Shown here: one piece after another, positions 1 through 7,687 of the stretch
How the letters are laid out: each line of letters begins with the position of its first letter
How positions within the stretch are numbered: position 1 is the stretch's first letter
Assembly (NCBI GenBank): GCA_018716625.1
Contig: DVJQ01000040.1
Span: 1 to 47,967, forward strand
Reading direction: 5' to 3'
Source: Candidatus Galligastranaerophilus intestinavium
Lineage (GTDB): Bacteria; Cyanobacteriota; Vampirovibrionia; Gastranaerophilales; Gastranaerophilaceae
Length of the DNA: 47,967 nucleotides
Notes under the pieces: generated by a model
The model's database searches: none
Told to the model about the DNA's origin: nothing
The model's input: the letters and a program-made list of their open reading frames with translations, nothing else
Position numbers and translations under genes: made by a program

Positions 1-311
1 ATTGTGGCTGATCATCCTCTCAAACCAGCTACTGATCGTCGCCTTGGTAGTCCATTACACCACCAACTAGCTAATCAGGCACAGGCTCATCTTTAGGCGC
101 CGGAACTTTCAAGATTAGTATTTCAACTAAGCTCATATGGGGTATTAGCAGAAGTTTCCCTCTGTTGTCCCCCACCTAAAGGCAGATTTCCTATGTTGTA
201 CTCACCCGTCCGCCACTTTCCACAAGAGCAAGCTCCTGCTTCTCGTTCGACTTGCATGTATGAGGCACACCGCCAGCGTTTGTCCTGAGCCAGGATCAAA
301 CTCTCCGTTGT
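1..311 (-). rRNA. rrs: 16S ribosomal RNA, 5' part (gene continues beyond the window start)
   Basis: The minus strand contains the conserved 5' segment of small-subunit rRNA, including the universal AGAGTTTGATCCTGGCTCAG site (complement of 285-304), followed by the ACGCTGGCGG and ACATGCAAGTCGAACG blocks and the GGCGGACGGGTGAGTA block. By analogy with E. coli numbering the mature 5' end should lie near 311. Only about the first 310 bases are present; the rest lies to the left of the window. The anti-Shine-Dalgarno end is therefore not visible. The gene is transcribed away from ispE and has its own promoter. Confidence 0.97.
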
Positions 312-330
312 CAGAAATTTATGTCTGACA
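309..330 (-). other. Hairpin at the 16S rRNA 5' boundary
   Basis: The minus strand reads TGTCAGA, eight bases, then TCTGACA, a perfect 7-bp inverted repeat (324-330 with 309-315). Its 3' arm overlaps the expected mature 5' end of 16S rRNA. A role in precursor processing is an inference from position only. Confidence 0.5.
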
Positions 331-578
331 CTCATTAAGAGTGATTTGACTCAATTTTAAAGTTGTCATATTTTTAGAAATCAACAGGTATTTGTCGTTT
401 GTAAACCTACAATTAGTTAGGTTACTAATTGCATTTGCGTTATTCTATTTTCAATGTTCAGACTTAAATCTTTCGATAAACTTTCCAGTTAAATAATCAA
501 AGCTTTAAACCCGTAAGGGAAAATAAACTTTGAAGAACCATTCCAGTTTATTCAAGCGTTGTTAACGCCGTAGTTATT
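312..578 (-). other. 16S rRNA leader region, non-coding
   Basis: This stretch between the rRNA promoter and the 16S gene holds no credible reading frame. It contains several local inverted repeats: AATAAACT/AGTTTATT (522-529 with 545-552), a GCGTT/AACGC hairpin (556-560 with 564-568), and a short CCC/GGG hairpin near 510-519. The minus-strand segment TGGTTCTTCAAAGTTT (complement of about 526-541) loosely resembles an antitermination boxA followed by an AT-rich spacer, but I cannot assign boxA firmly. Confidence 0.55.
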
Positions 579-606
579 ATGTTATCACCTGAATTTTTAA
601 TGTCAA
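579..606 (-). promoter_or_regulatory. Main rRNA promoter
   Basis: The minus strand has a consensus -35 TTGACA (601-606), a 16-base spacer and TAACAT (579-584) as -10. Transcription would start near 572 and give a leader of about 260 bases before 16S. A perfect -35 in front of an rRNA gene is expected for strong rRNA transcription. Confidence 0.75.
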
Positions 607-655
607 GTGTTTTTTTCAAACTTTTTTTTAACTTCTTTATTCAAGTTAAAACCAG

Positions 656-712
656 AAGATTTCAGGAACGCTATGCTTGGTTCCGAAGGGTCTTTAGGGT
701 TTCCTGAATCTT
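656..712 (-). other. Structured element upstream of the rRNA promoter
   Basis: AAGATTTCAGGAA (656-668) and TTCCTGAATCTT (701-712) form a 12-bp inverted repeat with a single-base bulge. Inside it GGAAC (665-669) and GTTCC (680-684) can form an alternative shorter stem. The element lies between an upstream promoter-like sequence (740-767) and the main rRNA promoter. It could be a regulatory leader, an attenuator or a small RNA. There is only a weak run of T after it on the minus strand. Confidence 0.4.
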
Positions 713-739
713 TCAATGTGCGTTGCTTTGACTCTAATA

Positions 740-767
740 AATGTACATCATCAATATTTTTTTGCAA
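740..767 (-). promoter_or_regulatory. Possible upstream rRNA promoter
   Basis: On the minus strand TTGCAA (762-767), a 16-base spacer and TACATT (740-745) make a plausible -35/-10 pair. A transcript from about 733 would read through the inverted repeat at 656-712 and into the main promoter, so this may be the first of two tandem rRNA promoters. Confidence 0.4.
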
Positions 768-812
768 GTCTTTTTTTTAAACTCGTATTTACAAAAGTTA
801 ATAATATGGCAA

Positions 813-833
813 AAGCCTTGTATGACAAGGCTT
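813..833 (-). terminator. Intrinsic terminator after ispE
   Basis: AAGCCTTG (813-820) and CAAGGCTT (826-833) form an 8-bp stem with a five-base loop, 48 bases past the ispE stop. On the minus strand the stem ends in a short T run. It separates the ksgA-ispE unit from the rRNA region. The plus-strand side has a longer T run, but no plus-strand gene precedes it. Confidence 0.7.
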
Positions 834-880
834 TTTAATTTAGATTTAAAATCACGTATTTTGTTCCAAATAAACTTTTG

Positions 881-1657
881 CTATTGCATTTCTCTAACGC
901 CATGATTTATGGCATGCAAATTTTCAAAAACTAAATAATCATCGCCTAAATCTTTATCCGGCTTTGATTTTAGTGCAAAATAAGTCGGCCCGCTGCCTGA
1001 CATGGAAAAACCTAACTCATGCATTTTTTTTAATTGGGGATATTTTTTTATCATGGCAAATTCCAAATCATTTGGCATGTTCGATTCTTCCTCTAAATTA
1101 TCAAAACACTCGTACGCCTCTTTTGTAGATATTTTAAGATTTTTAGGCTTTACAAGGGTCAGTTCAAAATCACTAAATTCAAGTGGGGTTAAATCATCAC
1201 CCTTGCCTGTACAGAGCTGTTTTGAGCCTCTCATGCAAAAATTCAAATCAGAACCGAGATTAGCACAGATTTTGTGCATTTGATTTTCACTCAATATATT
1301 ATTGTTTAATTTATTTAAAGCAAAAAGCACTCCTGCGGCATTTGTGGAGCCTCCTGCAAGTCCTGCACAAACAGGGATGTTTTTTTCTATATATACATTT
1401 ACATCAAATTTTAAGCCTGACTCATCCATAAAAGCACATGCTGCTTTGTATACTATATTTTTCTCGTCGTAAGGAATTTCAGAGCTTGAACCGTCAAGAG
1501 TTATTTTGCCCATGCCTTTTTTTATTTCAACATCCAAATAATCAAAAAGACTTATTGTTTGCATTATGCTCTCAATCGGGTGAAAGCCGTCGGGGCGCCT
1601 TTTCCCAACTTTAAGAGTTAAATTTATTTTTGCAGGTGTCTCAACTCGCATTTTCAT
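881..1657 (-). CDS. ispE: 4-diphosphocytidyl-2-C-methyl-D-erythritol kinase
   Basis: IspE phosphorylates the 2-hydroxyl of CDP-methylerythritol with ATP in the non-mevalonate (MEP) isoprenoid pathway, in the cytoplasm. The 258-residue protein is of slightly short but normal length. It opens with the family PAKINLTL motif (residues 8-15, including Lys10) and has the GHMP-kinase glycine-rich loop with AGLAGGSTNAAG (about 98-109). The catalytic Asp lies in LGSDLNFC (about 134-141), and the C-terminal GHMP motif is SGSGPTYF (about 220-227). The start overlaps the ksgA stop by four bases (ATGA), indicating translational coupling. A pairing of ispE with ksgA is common in bacteria. The gene is followed by an intrinsic terminator. 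A start two codons later (second Met) is also possible. Confidence 0.95.
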   Translation of the reverse strand: MKMRVETPAKINLTLKVGKRRPDGFHPIESIMQTISLFDYLDVEIKKGMGKITLDGSSSEIPYDEKNIVYKAACAFMDESGLKFDVNVYIEKNIPVCAGLAGGSTNAAGVLFALNKLNNNILSENQMHKICANLGSDLNFCMRGSKQLCTGKGDDLTPLEFSDFELTLVKPKNLKISTKEAYECFDNLEEESNMPNDLEFAMIKKYPQLKKMHELGFSMSGSGPTYFALKSKPDKDLGDDYLVFENLHAINHGVREMQ

Positions 1658-2493
1658 TTGTTAAATTCCTCAAGCGCGCATGCCAGTTTATTGAAGTCCT
1701 CAATTGATAATTTTTCACCCCTTGTATTTATATCCATGCCAATTTTTAAAAGTGCATCCTGAACATTAAGCATGCCTGCAGCCAAAAGAGAATTTTTAAT
1801 ATTTTTTCTCCTTGTATTAAAAGCAGCTTTAATTGTCCTTTTTAAAAGAGGCGAGGGGTTTTGAATTCTTGCTTTATTATTGTTTTTTATTCTCACAAGT
1901 GCCGAATCTACCTTTGGAGAAGGATAAAAAGAGCGCTTTGAAACATGCCTTATAATTTCGGTATCACAAAAAAACTGTGACAAAATGGAGAGCATGCCGT
2001 ATTCTTTGTTTTGGGAATTTTCATTTGCACAAATTCTTTTTGCAACTTCTAACTGAACCATAAGAATAATTTCATCTATATGATGGCGATTTTTATTTTC
2101 AAAGTCATCAATTTCGCCCAGCAGGTGAAGCAAAATCGGACTTGTAATGTAGTATGGAATATTTGCAATGATTTTTATTTTTTTGTCTTTAGGATAAATA
2201 TCATCCAAATTTACTTTTAAAATGTCGTTTTCAATAAGGGTAAAATTTGTCTTGTCTGCAAGGTTATTGTTTAAAATTTTAATTGCGTCTTTGTCAATTT
2301 CCACAGCAATAACGTCTTTTGCGACATCAACAAGACGCTCTGTAACAAAACCAAGCCCCGGACCTATCTCAAAAACATAATCGGAACTATTAACGCATGA
2401 CAAAATATCGTTTATTACTTTTTCATCCACCAAAAAATTTTGCCCAAGGCGTTTTTTAGCTCTGAATTTTTTTGCACGATTAAAATAATCCAT
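1654..2493 (-). CDS. ksgA: 16S rRNA (adenine1518-N6/adenine1519-N6)-dimethyltransferase
   Basis: KsgA (RsmA) dimethylates two adjacent adenines in the 3' terminal helix of 16S rRNA during late small-subunit assembly, using S-adenosylmethionine. From the chosen start the protein has 279 residues, near the usual 270-290. Visible motifs are KKRLGQNFL (about 13-21), the SAM-binding FEIGPGLGFVT (about 41-51), the acidic EID (65-67) and the catalytic NIPYYI (111-116). The frame is open to a Met at 2529, but that codon lies inside the predicted -35 box. A TATAAT ends six bases before the Met at 2493, so I take 2493 as the start of a leaderless message. The gene is divergent from gshA and overlaps ispE by four bases. 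Confidence 0.95.
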   Translation of the reverse strand: MDYFNRAKKFRAKKRLGQNFLVDEKVINDILSCVNSSDYVFEIGPGLGFVTERLVDVAKDVIAVEIDKDAIKILNNNLADKTNFTLIENDILKVNLDDIYPKDKKIKIIANIPYYITSPILLHLLGEIDDFENKNRHHIDEIILMVQLEVAKRICANENSQNKEYGMLSILSQFFCDTEIIRHVSKRSFYPSPKVDSALVRIKNNNKARIQNPSPLLKRTIKAAFNTRRKNIKNSLLAAGMLNVQDALLKIGMDINTRGEKLSIEDFNKLACALEEFNK

Positions 2494-2499
2494 AGTTTT

Positions 2500-2529
2500 A
2501 TTATACATAAACAACAGACTAGGTGTCAT
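2500..2529 (-). promoter_or_regulatory. ksgA promoter, predicted leaderless
   Basis: The minus strand carries ATGACA (2524-2529), an 18-base spacer and a perfect TATAAT (2500-2505). Six bases separate the -10 from the ATG at 2493. The -35 overlaps a GTGTCA (2523-2528) that would serve the divergent gshA promoter. Confidence 0.65.
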
Positions 2530-2551
2530 TTATTTTTAGCTCTGGTAAAAT
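2523..2551 (+). promoter_or_regulatory. gshA promoter, predicted leaderless
   Basis: TAAAAT (2546-2551) is preceded by TGG (2543-2545), an extended -10, and followed by exactly six bases and the ATG at 2558. A weak -35 (GTGTCA, 2523-2528) lies 17 bases upstream and overlaps the ksgA -35. Confidence 0.55.
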
Positions 2552-2557
2552 AAAGTC

Positions 2558-3844
2558 ATGCTAAATACAAAAATAAATCATAAAATCTTAAAATATAATG
2601 ATATTCGGGAATATTACCAAAATTCCTGTAAAAATGATTTAAAATACGGGCTTGAATATGAAAGAGTTTCTATTTGTTCTTCTACTTTAAAAAGCGCGGA
2701 TTATGACAGCATTGAAAAAATAATTAAAAGTTTTGCGCAAATAAAAGGTTGGGGGCTTTTGTATGATGAAAAAACCTTGATCGGCACCTTGGGAGAAGGG
2801 TCGTCCATATCACTTGAGCCGGGGTGTCAAATGGAGCTTAGTTTAAAAGCGCAAGAAAATTTATATGACATCAAAAAATATACTCATGAGATAATCTCTC
2901 TTTTGGATAGAATTGCAAAGTTCTACAATGTAGAGTTTTTACCTTATGGCATAAGTCCCCTGTCAACTTATCAAAATATTGAAATAGTAAACAAGCAAAG
3001 ATATAAAATAATGGCGGATTATCTGCCCACATTTGGCAAATTTGCTCCCGTAATGATGAGAGAAACGGCCGGCGTGCAGCTTAACATTGACTACAAAAGC
3101 GAGTCTGATGCGATTAATAAAATCAAAATGTTAAACATTGTCATGCCTTTTATGACAGGCTTTTTTGCAAACTCGCCAATAAGAAACAATAAAATAACAA
3201 ATTACAAAAGTTTCAGAGCGCTTGCATGGAAATACACAGGCAAAAACAGGTGCGGAATTTTCTATGACAACATATCTTGTTTTGAAGATTATATAAATGC
3301 AATTTTAAATGTTCCAATGCTTTTTATAGAAAGAAACGGCGAAAAAATAAATATATCAGGCAAAATAACTTTTGGGGAATTTATGGAAAAAGGCTACAGT
3401 GGGCATTTTGCAACCATTGAAGATTATATCTTGCACTCCAGTTTGTGTTTTCCTGACATCAGACTCAAAAACTGCATTGAAATCAGAAACCATGACAGTC
3501 AAAATATGCAAATAACTCTTGCTATTTGCGCTTTTTACAAGGGGATACTTTGTGCCCAAATAAAAGAGCTTATGGAATATTTTAAAGATATTTCAATAAA
3601 TGATATTGAAAACATAGGCTTTCTGGCTGCAAAATACGGCATCGGTTTTGAATACAAAAATTACAAAGCTCAAGAGATTGTAAAAAAATTATTTGATATT
3701 GCATATAAAAACTTACAAGACAATGAAAAATGTTTTCTTGACCCTGCATTAGAAATGTTAAGCAATAAAGAAAGTCCTGCTGATAAAATTATTAAATTGA
3801 AAATTAAAAATGCCTGCGACCTTATAGCGTACTTGCGTAAATAA
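2558..3844 (+). CDS. gshA: Glutamate-cysteine ligase, plant/proteobacterial (GCS2) type
   Basis: The likely product joins glutamate and cysteine to gamma-glutamylcysteine, the first step of glutathione (or related thiol) synthesis. The 428-residue protein shows GCS2-family signatures: EYERV in the N-terminal strand (about 34-38), the SLEPGCQMELS motif (about 84-94), MRETAGVQLNID (about 167-178) and FFANSPIRNN followed by FRALAWKYTG. It has no Shine-Dalgarno site, and its -10 element ends six bases before the ATG. It is monocistronic or weakly linked to the kinase 46 bases downstream, with no clear terminator between them. No glutathione synthetase (gshB) is seen in the window. Substrate variants within the family, such as ergothioneine-pathway EgtA, cannot be excluded. 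Confidence 0.85.
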   Translation: MLNTKINHKILKYNDIREYYQNSCKNDLKYGLEYERVSICSSTLKSADYDSIEKIIKSFAQIKGWGLLYDEKTLIGTLGEGSSISLEPGCQMELSLKAQENLYDIKKYTHEIISLLDRIAKFYNVEFLPYGISPLSTYQNIEIVNKQRYKIMADYLPTFGKFAPVMMRETAGVQLNIDYKSESDAINKIKMLNIVMPFMTGFFANSPIRNNKITNYKSFRALAWKYTGKNRCGIFYDNISCFEDYINAILNVPMLFIERNGEKINISGKITFGEFMEKGYSGHFATIEDYILHSSLCFPDIRLKNCIEIRNHDSQNMQITLAICAFYKGILCAQIKELMEYFKDISINDIENIGFLAAKYGIGFEYKNYKAQEIVKKLFDIAYKNLQDNEKCFLDPALEMLSNKESPADKIIKLKIKNACDLIAYLRK

Positions 3845-3875
3845 ATGTTAAAAAGTAGCCCAGAACAGGCGTTTT

Positions 3876-3884
3876 TGCTAGAAT
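3876..3884 (+). promoter_or_regulatory. Extended -10 of the hybrid kinase gene, predicted leaderless
   Basis: TGC (3876-3878) precedes TAGAAT (3879-3884), and exactly six bases separate it from the ATG at 3891. No convincing -35 is present; the extended -10 may compensate. Confidence 0.5.
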
Positions 3885-3890
3885 TTAATT

Positions 3891-5912
3891 ATGTCTAAAG
3901 TTTTAATAATTTCACAGTTAACAAATTCATGCAGAGAAATTTTTGAAGAAATCAAAAAAAATGAGATAGAGTGCATGCTAAGCGAGCAAAATCCTGACAA
4001 CATTTTGTTGCAGGTTGAACAGTATTGCCCTGACATTGTGCTTATAGATACGGATTTTGAAAATTGCGAAATTATAACAAAGCAAGTCAGAACAAAAACC
4101 ATGCCGCAAAATGTTCAAGTTCTTCTGCTGCTTGAAAAAGACAAAAATATCGACTTTTTAAATTTTGCCGACGGGTACATTTCAACTCCTGTCTGCAAAA
4201 ACATACTCATTCATACAATAAATTCTCACATCAAAATTAAAAAATCTCTTGAGCAGTTGGGAGAAAATAACAGAGAGCTTGCAAGGAGCCTTTATCAATT
4301 AAATGTTTTATACAACACAAGTTCACAATTCGCAGGAACACTGGATAAAGACAAATTGTACAACATAATGCTTGAGGCACTTGAAAAAACGCTGAGTTTT
4401 GATATTTCATGCGCTCTTGTTTTTTCTGCCACAGGTAACAATAAAATATTTATAAACTCTCTTTGCGAACCTACCGAAAGTTTAAAAGAGGCACTTTCCC
4501 TCAGGGTTGCGCTTGAATATAAAAATATTTTTGAAAACCAGCCCCTGCCTTATAAAACAAATCTCGAGGGCATTGAAATTATACAAAATGTAAAACCTTC
4601 GCACATTCAAAATATTTTTGATTTACGCGCACTTAATTACGATTCGCTTTTTGCGCCAATAAAAGTCGGCGATCATTTCTTTGGGGTAATTGAACTGTTT
4701 AGGAACATTCCTTTTACAAAAGAAGATGTTACATGTTTTCAAACAATAGTGCATCAGGTGGCACTGCCGCTTAGAAGCGCAACATTGTATGAAGAAATAA
4801 AAAATACAAACGTAAAGCTTGAAAAATTAGAGAGATTAAAATCTGATTTTGTATCAATAGTATCTCATGAGCTAAGAACACCTCTGACACCCATAAACAA
4901 CTCTCTTGAAATTGTTTTAAGCGGTCAGGCGGGAGAGATTTCAGACGATGCCAAAAATTTTATCAATATGGCAAAAAGAAACGTGTCCAGATTATCAGGT
5001 ATTATTGAAGATTTACTGGACTTATCAAGAGTCCAAACAGGCAAATTAGACTATAAATATAAAATAACAAGTCTGACGCCATCACTGGAGTTGATACAAA
5101 AGACTTTTGAGCAAGTTGCGAGTGAAAAAAACATAAACGTGACATTAAATATACAAGATAATTTACCGGATGTTTATGCAGACTCTCACAGGATTGAGCA
5201 AATAATTTCCAACCTTGTAACAAACGCACTGAAATTTACCCCAAAGGGCGGCAAAATTGAAATCAGTGCAAATGTTGTAAATGATAGCGAAATTGACAAA
5301 AATCTGCTTGTCATGCCAATTTGTAAACCGAGCGGAAATTATATAAAAGTTTCGGTAAAAGACACAGGAATCGGAATTAAAAAAGAGGACATACCAAAAA
5401 TCTTTGAAAAATTTTCTCAAATTGAAAACTCCCTTACAAGGAACATTGGCGGAGTAGGGCTCGGGCTTTCCATAACAAAGCAACTGCTCGATGCACACTT
5501 GGGGGCAATAACCGTTTCAAGCAAAGAAAACGAAGGTTCTGATTTTTCTTTTTACATACCGCTTGTCGACAAGCAAAAAATGTTTATTATGGATGCAAAT
5601 CATGCCTTCAGCTCTTCCGATGAAACAGGAATTTTGCACATAAGAGAAAATTCGCCCTGCAACTTTATTGAAAAAATTTCACAGGATAACCTTATAAAAT
5701 TGACGAAAAAATCTAAAGAATTTAAAAGTGACAAAGATTATTATGCACTTTTACCAGAAACACCATTGAGCGCCCTTGATTTTATGGAGAAAACCATACT
5801 TGATGAATTTAAAAAGCCGCAGTGGCAAAATTGTGATATAGTATTAAAAAAGGCTCATTCTAAAGCTGACGGCAAAGAGCTTTCAAAAATTATAGAAAAA
5901 ATTAATATATAG
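3891..5912 (+). CDS. Histidine kinase with N-terminal pseudo-receiver and GAF domain
   Basis: A cytoplasmic sensor kinase of 673 residues without transmembrane segments. Residues 1-125 resemble a receiver domain, with the acceptor-like Asp53 in DIVLIDTD. The paired acidic residues after the first strand are replaced (IISQ), and the conserved Lys is missing (STPV), so it is probably a pseudo-receiver. Residues about 150-300 look like a GAF sensor domain. The HisKA H-box is SHELRTP with His326. The catalytic domain shows the N-box (SNLVTNALKFTPKGG) and glycine boxes DTGIGI and GGVGLGLSI. A further 100 or so C-terminal residues are unassigned. A one-domain response regulator follows 22 bases downstream and is the obvious partner. 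The signal is unknown. Confidence 0.9.
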   Translation: MSKVLIISQLTNSCREIFEEIKKNEIECMLSEQNPDNILLQVEQYCPDIVLIDTDFENCEIITKQVRTKTMPQNVQVLLLLEKDKNIDFLNFADGYISTPVCKNILIHTINSHIKIKKSLEQLGENNRELARSLYQLNVLYNTSSQFAGTLDKDKLYNIMLEALEKTLSFDISCALVFSATGNNKIFINSLCEPTESLKEALSLRVALEYKNIFENQPLPYKTNLEGIEIIQNVKPSHIQNIFDLRALNYDSLFAPIKVGDHFFGVIELFRNIPFTKEDVTCFQTIVHQVALPLRSATLYEEIKNTNVKLEKLERLKSDFVSIVSHELRTPLTPINNSLEIVLSGQAGEISDDAKNFINMAKRNVSRLSGIIEDLLDLSRVQTGKLDYKYKITSLTPSLELIQKTFEQVASEKNINVTLNIQDNLPDVYADSHRIEQIISNLVTNALKFTPKGGKIEISANVVNDSEIDKNLLVMPICKPSGNYIKVSVKDTGIGIKKEDIPKIFEKFSQIENSLTRNIGGVGLGLSITKQLLDAHLGAITVSSKENEGSDFSFYIPLVDKQKMFIMDANHAFSSSDETGILHIRENSPCNFIEKISQDNLIKLTKKSKEFKSDKDYYALLPETPLSALDFMEKTILDEFKKPQWQNCDIVLKKAHSKADGKELSKIIEKINI

Positions 5913-5934
5913 CCTCACCATTAAGGAAAACAAA

Positions 5935-6294
5935 ATGAAAAAAATTTTAATAGTTGATGATGAAAAAGATATAGTAGAAACGCTTGCTTTTATGCTAAAA
6001 ACAAAAGGTTTTGAGTGTATTTGCGCATACGACGGAGAAGAAGGGCTAAAGCTTGCAAAAGAATGCTCGCCAGATTTAATCATTCTTGATGTTATGATGC
6101 CAAAAATCAACGGTTACAAAATTTGCCGCTTGCTTAAATATGACAGCAAATATAAAAACATACCCATCATTATGGTAACGGCAAGAAGCCAAGAGGAGGA
6201 CAAAGTCATCGGCGAAGAAACAGGCGCCAATGAATATATTACAAAGCCTTTTGAATTTAGTGATATTATCGAAGCAATTAACAGGTATATATAA
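5935..6294 (+). CDS. Single-domain response regulator (CheY-like)
   Basis: A 119-residue receiver domain with no output domain. All phosphorylation residues are in place: Asp8-Asp9 acidic pocket, acceptor Asp52 in ILDVMMP, Thr82 and Lys104 in TKPF. It is preceded by a Shine-Dalgarno AAGGA and lies directly after the kinase. It is therefore likely phosphorylated by that kinase and acts through protein contact. Its stop is one base before the start of the PilB-like gene, so the three genes are probably one operon, and the ATPase-like protein is a candidate partner. Confidence 0.95.
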   Translation: MKKILIVDDEKDIVETLAFMLKTKGFECICAYDGEEGLKLAKECSPDLIILDVMMPKINGYKICRLLKYDSKYKNIPIIMVTARSQEEDKVIGEETGANEYITKPFEFSDIIEAINRYI

Positions 6295-6295
6295 A

Positions 6296-7687
6296 ATGTA
6301 TTCGGATACAAAAGTTGACAACAAAACAATTGACAAACTAAAATACGACCTTGTTCGCGACAATCTTGTAAGCTTTGAAGATATAGAGCATGCGCAAGAA
6401 ATGGCGAGCGCACAAAATACAAATCTTGGGCAGGTTTTGATTTCTTCATCCATGATAAGCGAAGAAAAACTTTTAAAATTTTTGCAAGATAAATTGCATA
6501 TACCCTATGTAAATCTTGATGACTATGAAATTGACAAAAAATGCCTCAGTTTTATAAGCTATCAGGAAGCACAGAACTACAAAATTCTTCCGCTTTTTTT
6601 AATAGAAGATACACTCTCTGTTGCCATGGCGGATCCTCTTGATTTGTTTGCGATAGATAAAATCATCGAGAGAACGGGCAAAAATATTGACCCTATCATA
6701 TCAAGTGAAAAAAGTATAATAAAAAAAATAAACGAATACTACGAAACAAAAGGCAAAGTTGCAGACATAAGCATTGAAAAAAACAAAAATTTTCACTGGC
6801 AAGATGAACTGCACAAAGAGGACTTAAGCGAAGAACACATAAGAGCGCTTTTTAGTGCAATATTAAAACAAGCAATTATTGACAATGTCCATGAATTATA
6901 TTTTGAATCAACTCAAGAAGGCTTGAGCGTATTTTTTAAACGCCCCGGAGAAGTGTTTCAAACAGGCACAATTCCCGAGCTTTTAATAAATCCTTTTATA
7001 CAGATTTTAAAAACATTGTGCGGCCTAGACCCAAATGTTTATGAAATACCCCAGCTTGGCAAACTGAATTTTAATGTTGACAACTGCGAACTTACAGCGA
7101 GCATTTCAGCTTTCCCGACAATTAACGGGGAGCGCATTTCACTTAAAATTTATCACCCACCCAAAAGCCTTACGGAACTTGGTATTTCACCCGATAAAAT
7201 AAACTCCTTACAGCTAAATCTAAACAAACCGGGAGTTATTTTAATTTGCGGTTCATCTTTAAGCGGCAAAACACATTTAATATATTCGATTTTATCATCA
7301 GGAATTATTCCGAAAAATAAAACCGTAATGTCGCTTGAATCCATTGCAAAATACAAACTTAACAATGTTTCTCAATGCGAACTGAATGAAAACATCGGAT
7401 TTAACCTTGATAAAGCAATGAGATTTATTGAGTTCCAAGGACCTGACATTATATATTTTGAAGGCATTTCAACAAAAGAAGGTCTGGACTTTTTTACATC
7501 ATTAACTCTTAAAAACAAAACTCTTATTACCGAATTTTTAGCGGATAATATGGGGGATTTGAGGCGAAAATTTGAATTTAGCGAGTTTTCAATGTTTAAA
7601 TCGGTCATCTCATGTCTTATTTTTATACATAATAAAGACAGTATTGAATTTTTTGGAAAAGAAGAGTTGGAGAAATACTTGCTATGA
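6296..7687 (+). CDS. Degenerate GspE/PilB-family ATPase with MshEN-like N-terminus
   Basis: The 463-residue protein has an N-terminal type II secretion E / MshEN-like region (about 15-140, with NLGQVLISSSMISEEKL) and a C-terminal ATPase-like core. The Walker A is retained as CGSSLSGKT. The Walker B region reads PDIIYFEGIST where active PilB has a GEIRD-type sequence, the His box (STLHTN in the family) is missing, and the four-cysteine zinc insertion is absent. It is shorter than PilB (about 560). It may bind nucleotide without normal hydrolysis. I chose the Met at 6296, one base after the regulator stop, rather than an in-frame Met at 6230 inside the regulator gene. It overlaps bioD by four bases. 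Confidence 0.8.
   Translation: MYSDTKVDNKTIDKLKYDLVRDNLVSFEDIEHAQEMASAQNTNLGQVLISSSMISEEKLLKFLQDKLHIPYVNLDDYEIDKKCLSFISYQEAQNYKILPLFLIEDTLSVAMADPLDLFAIDKIIERTGKNIDPIISSEKSIIKKINEYYETKGKVADISIEKNKNFHWQDELHKEDLSEEHIRALFSAILKQAIIDNVHELYFESTQEGLSVFFKRPGEVFQTGTIPELLINPFIQILKTLCGLDPNVYEIPQLGKLNFNVDNCELTASISAFPTINGERISLKIYHPPKSLTELGISPDKINSLQLNLNKPGVILICGSSLSGKTHLIYSILSSGIIPKNKTVMSLESIAKYKLNNVSQCELNENIGFNLDKAMRFIEFQGPDIIYFEGISTKEGLDFFTSLTLKNKTLITEFLADNMGDLRRKFEFSEFSMFKSVISCLIFIHNKDSIEFFGKEELEKYLL

Noticed and set aside
123-335. 70-codon open frame on the minus strand
   Set aside because: It lies almost entirely within the 16S rRNA gene and is a chance frame.
3859-3875. Terminator-like GCC/GGC hairpin with T run after gshA
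   Set aside because: Only three base pairs with a seven-base loop, and it overlaps the kinase promoter region.
6296-6720. c-di-GMP binding by the MshEN-like domain
   Set aside because: The Arg and Gly of the RLGxxLVxxG motif are replaced (NLGQVLISSS), so binding is unlikely.
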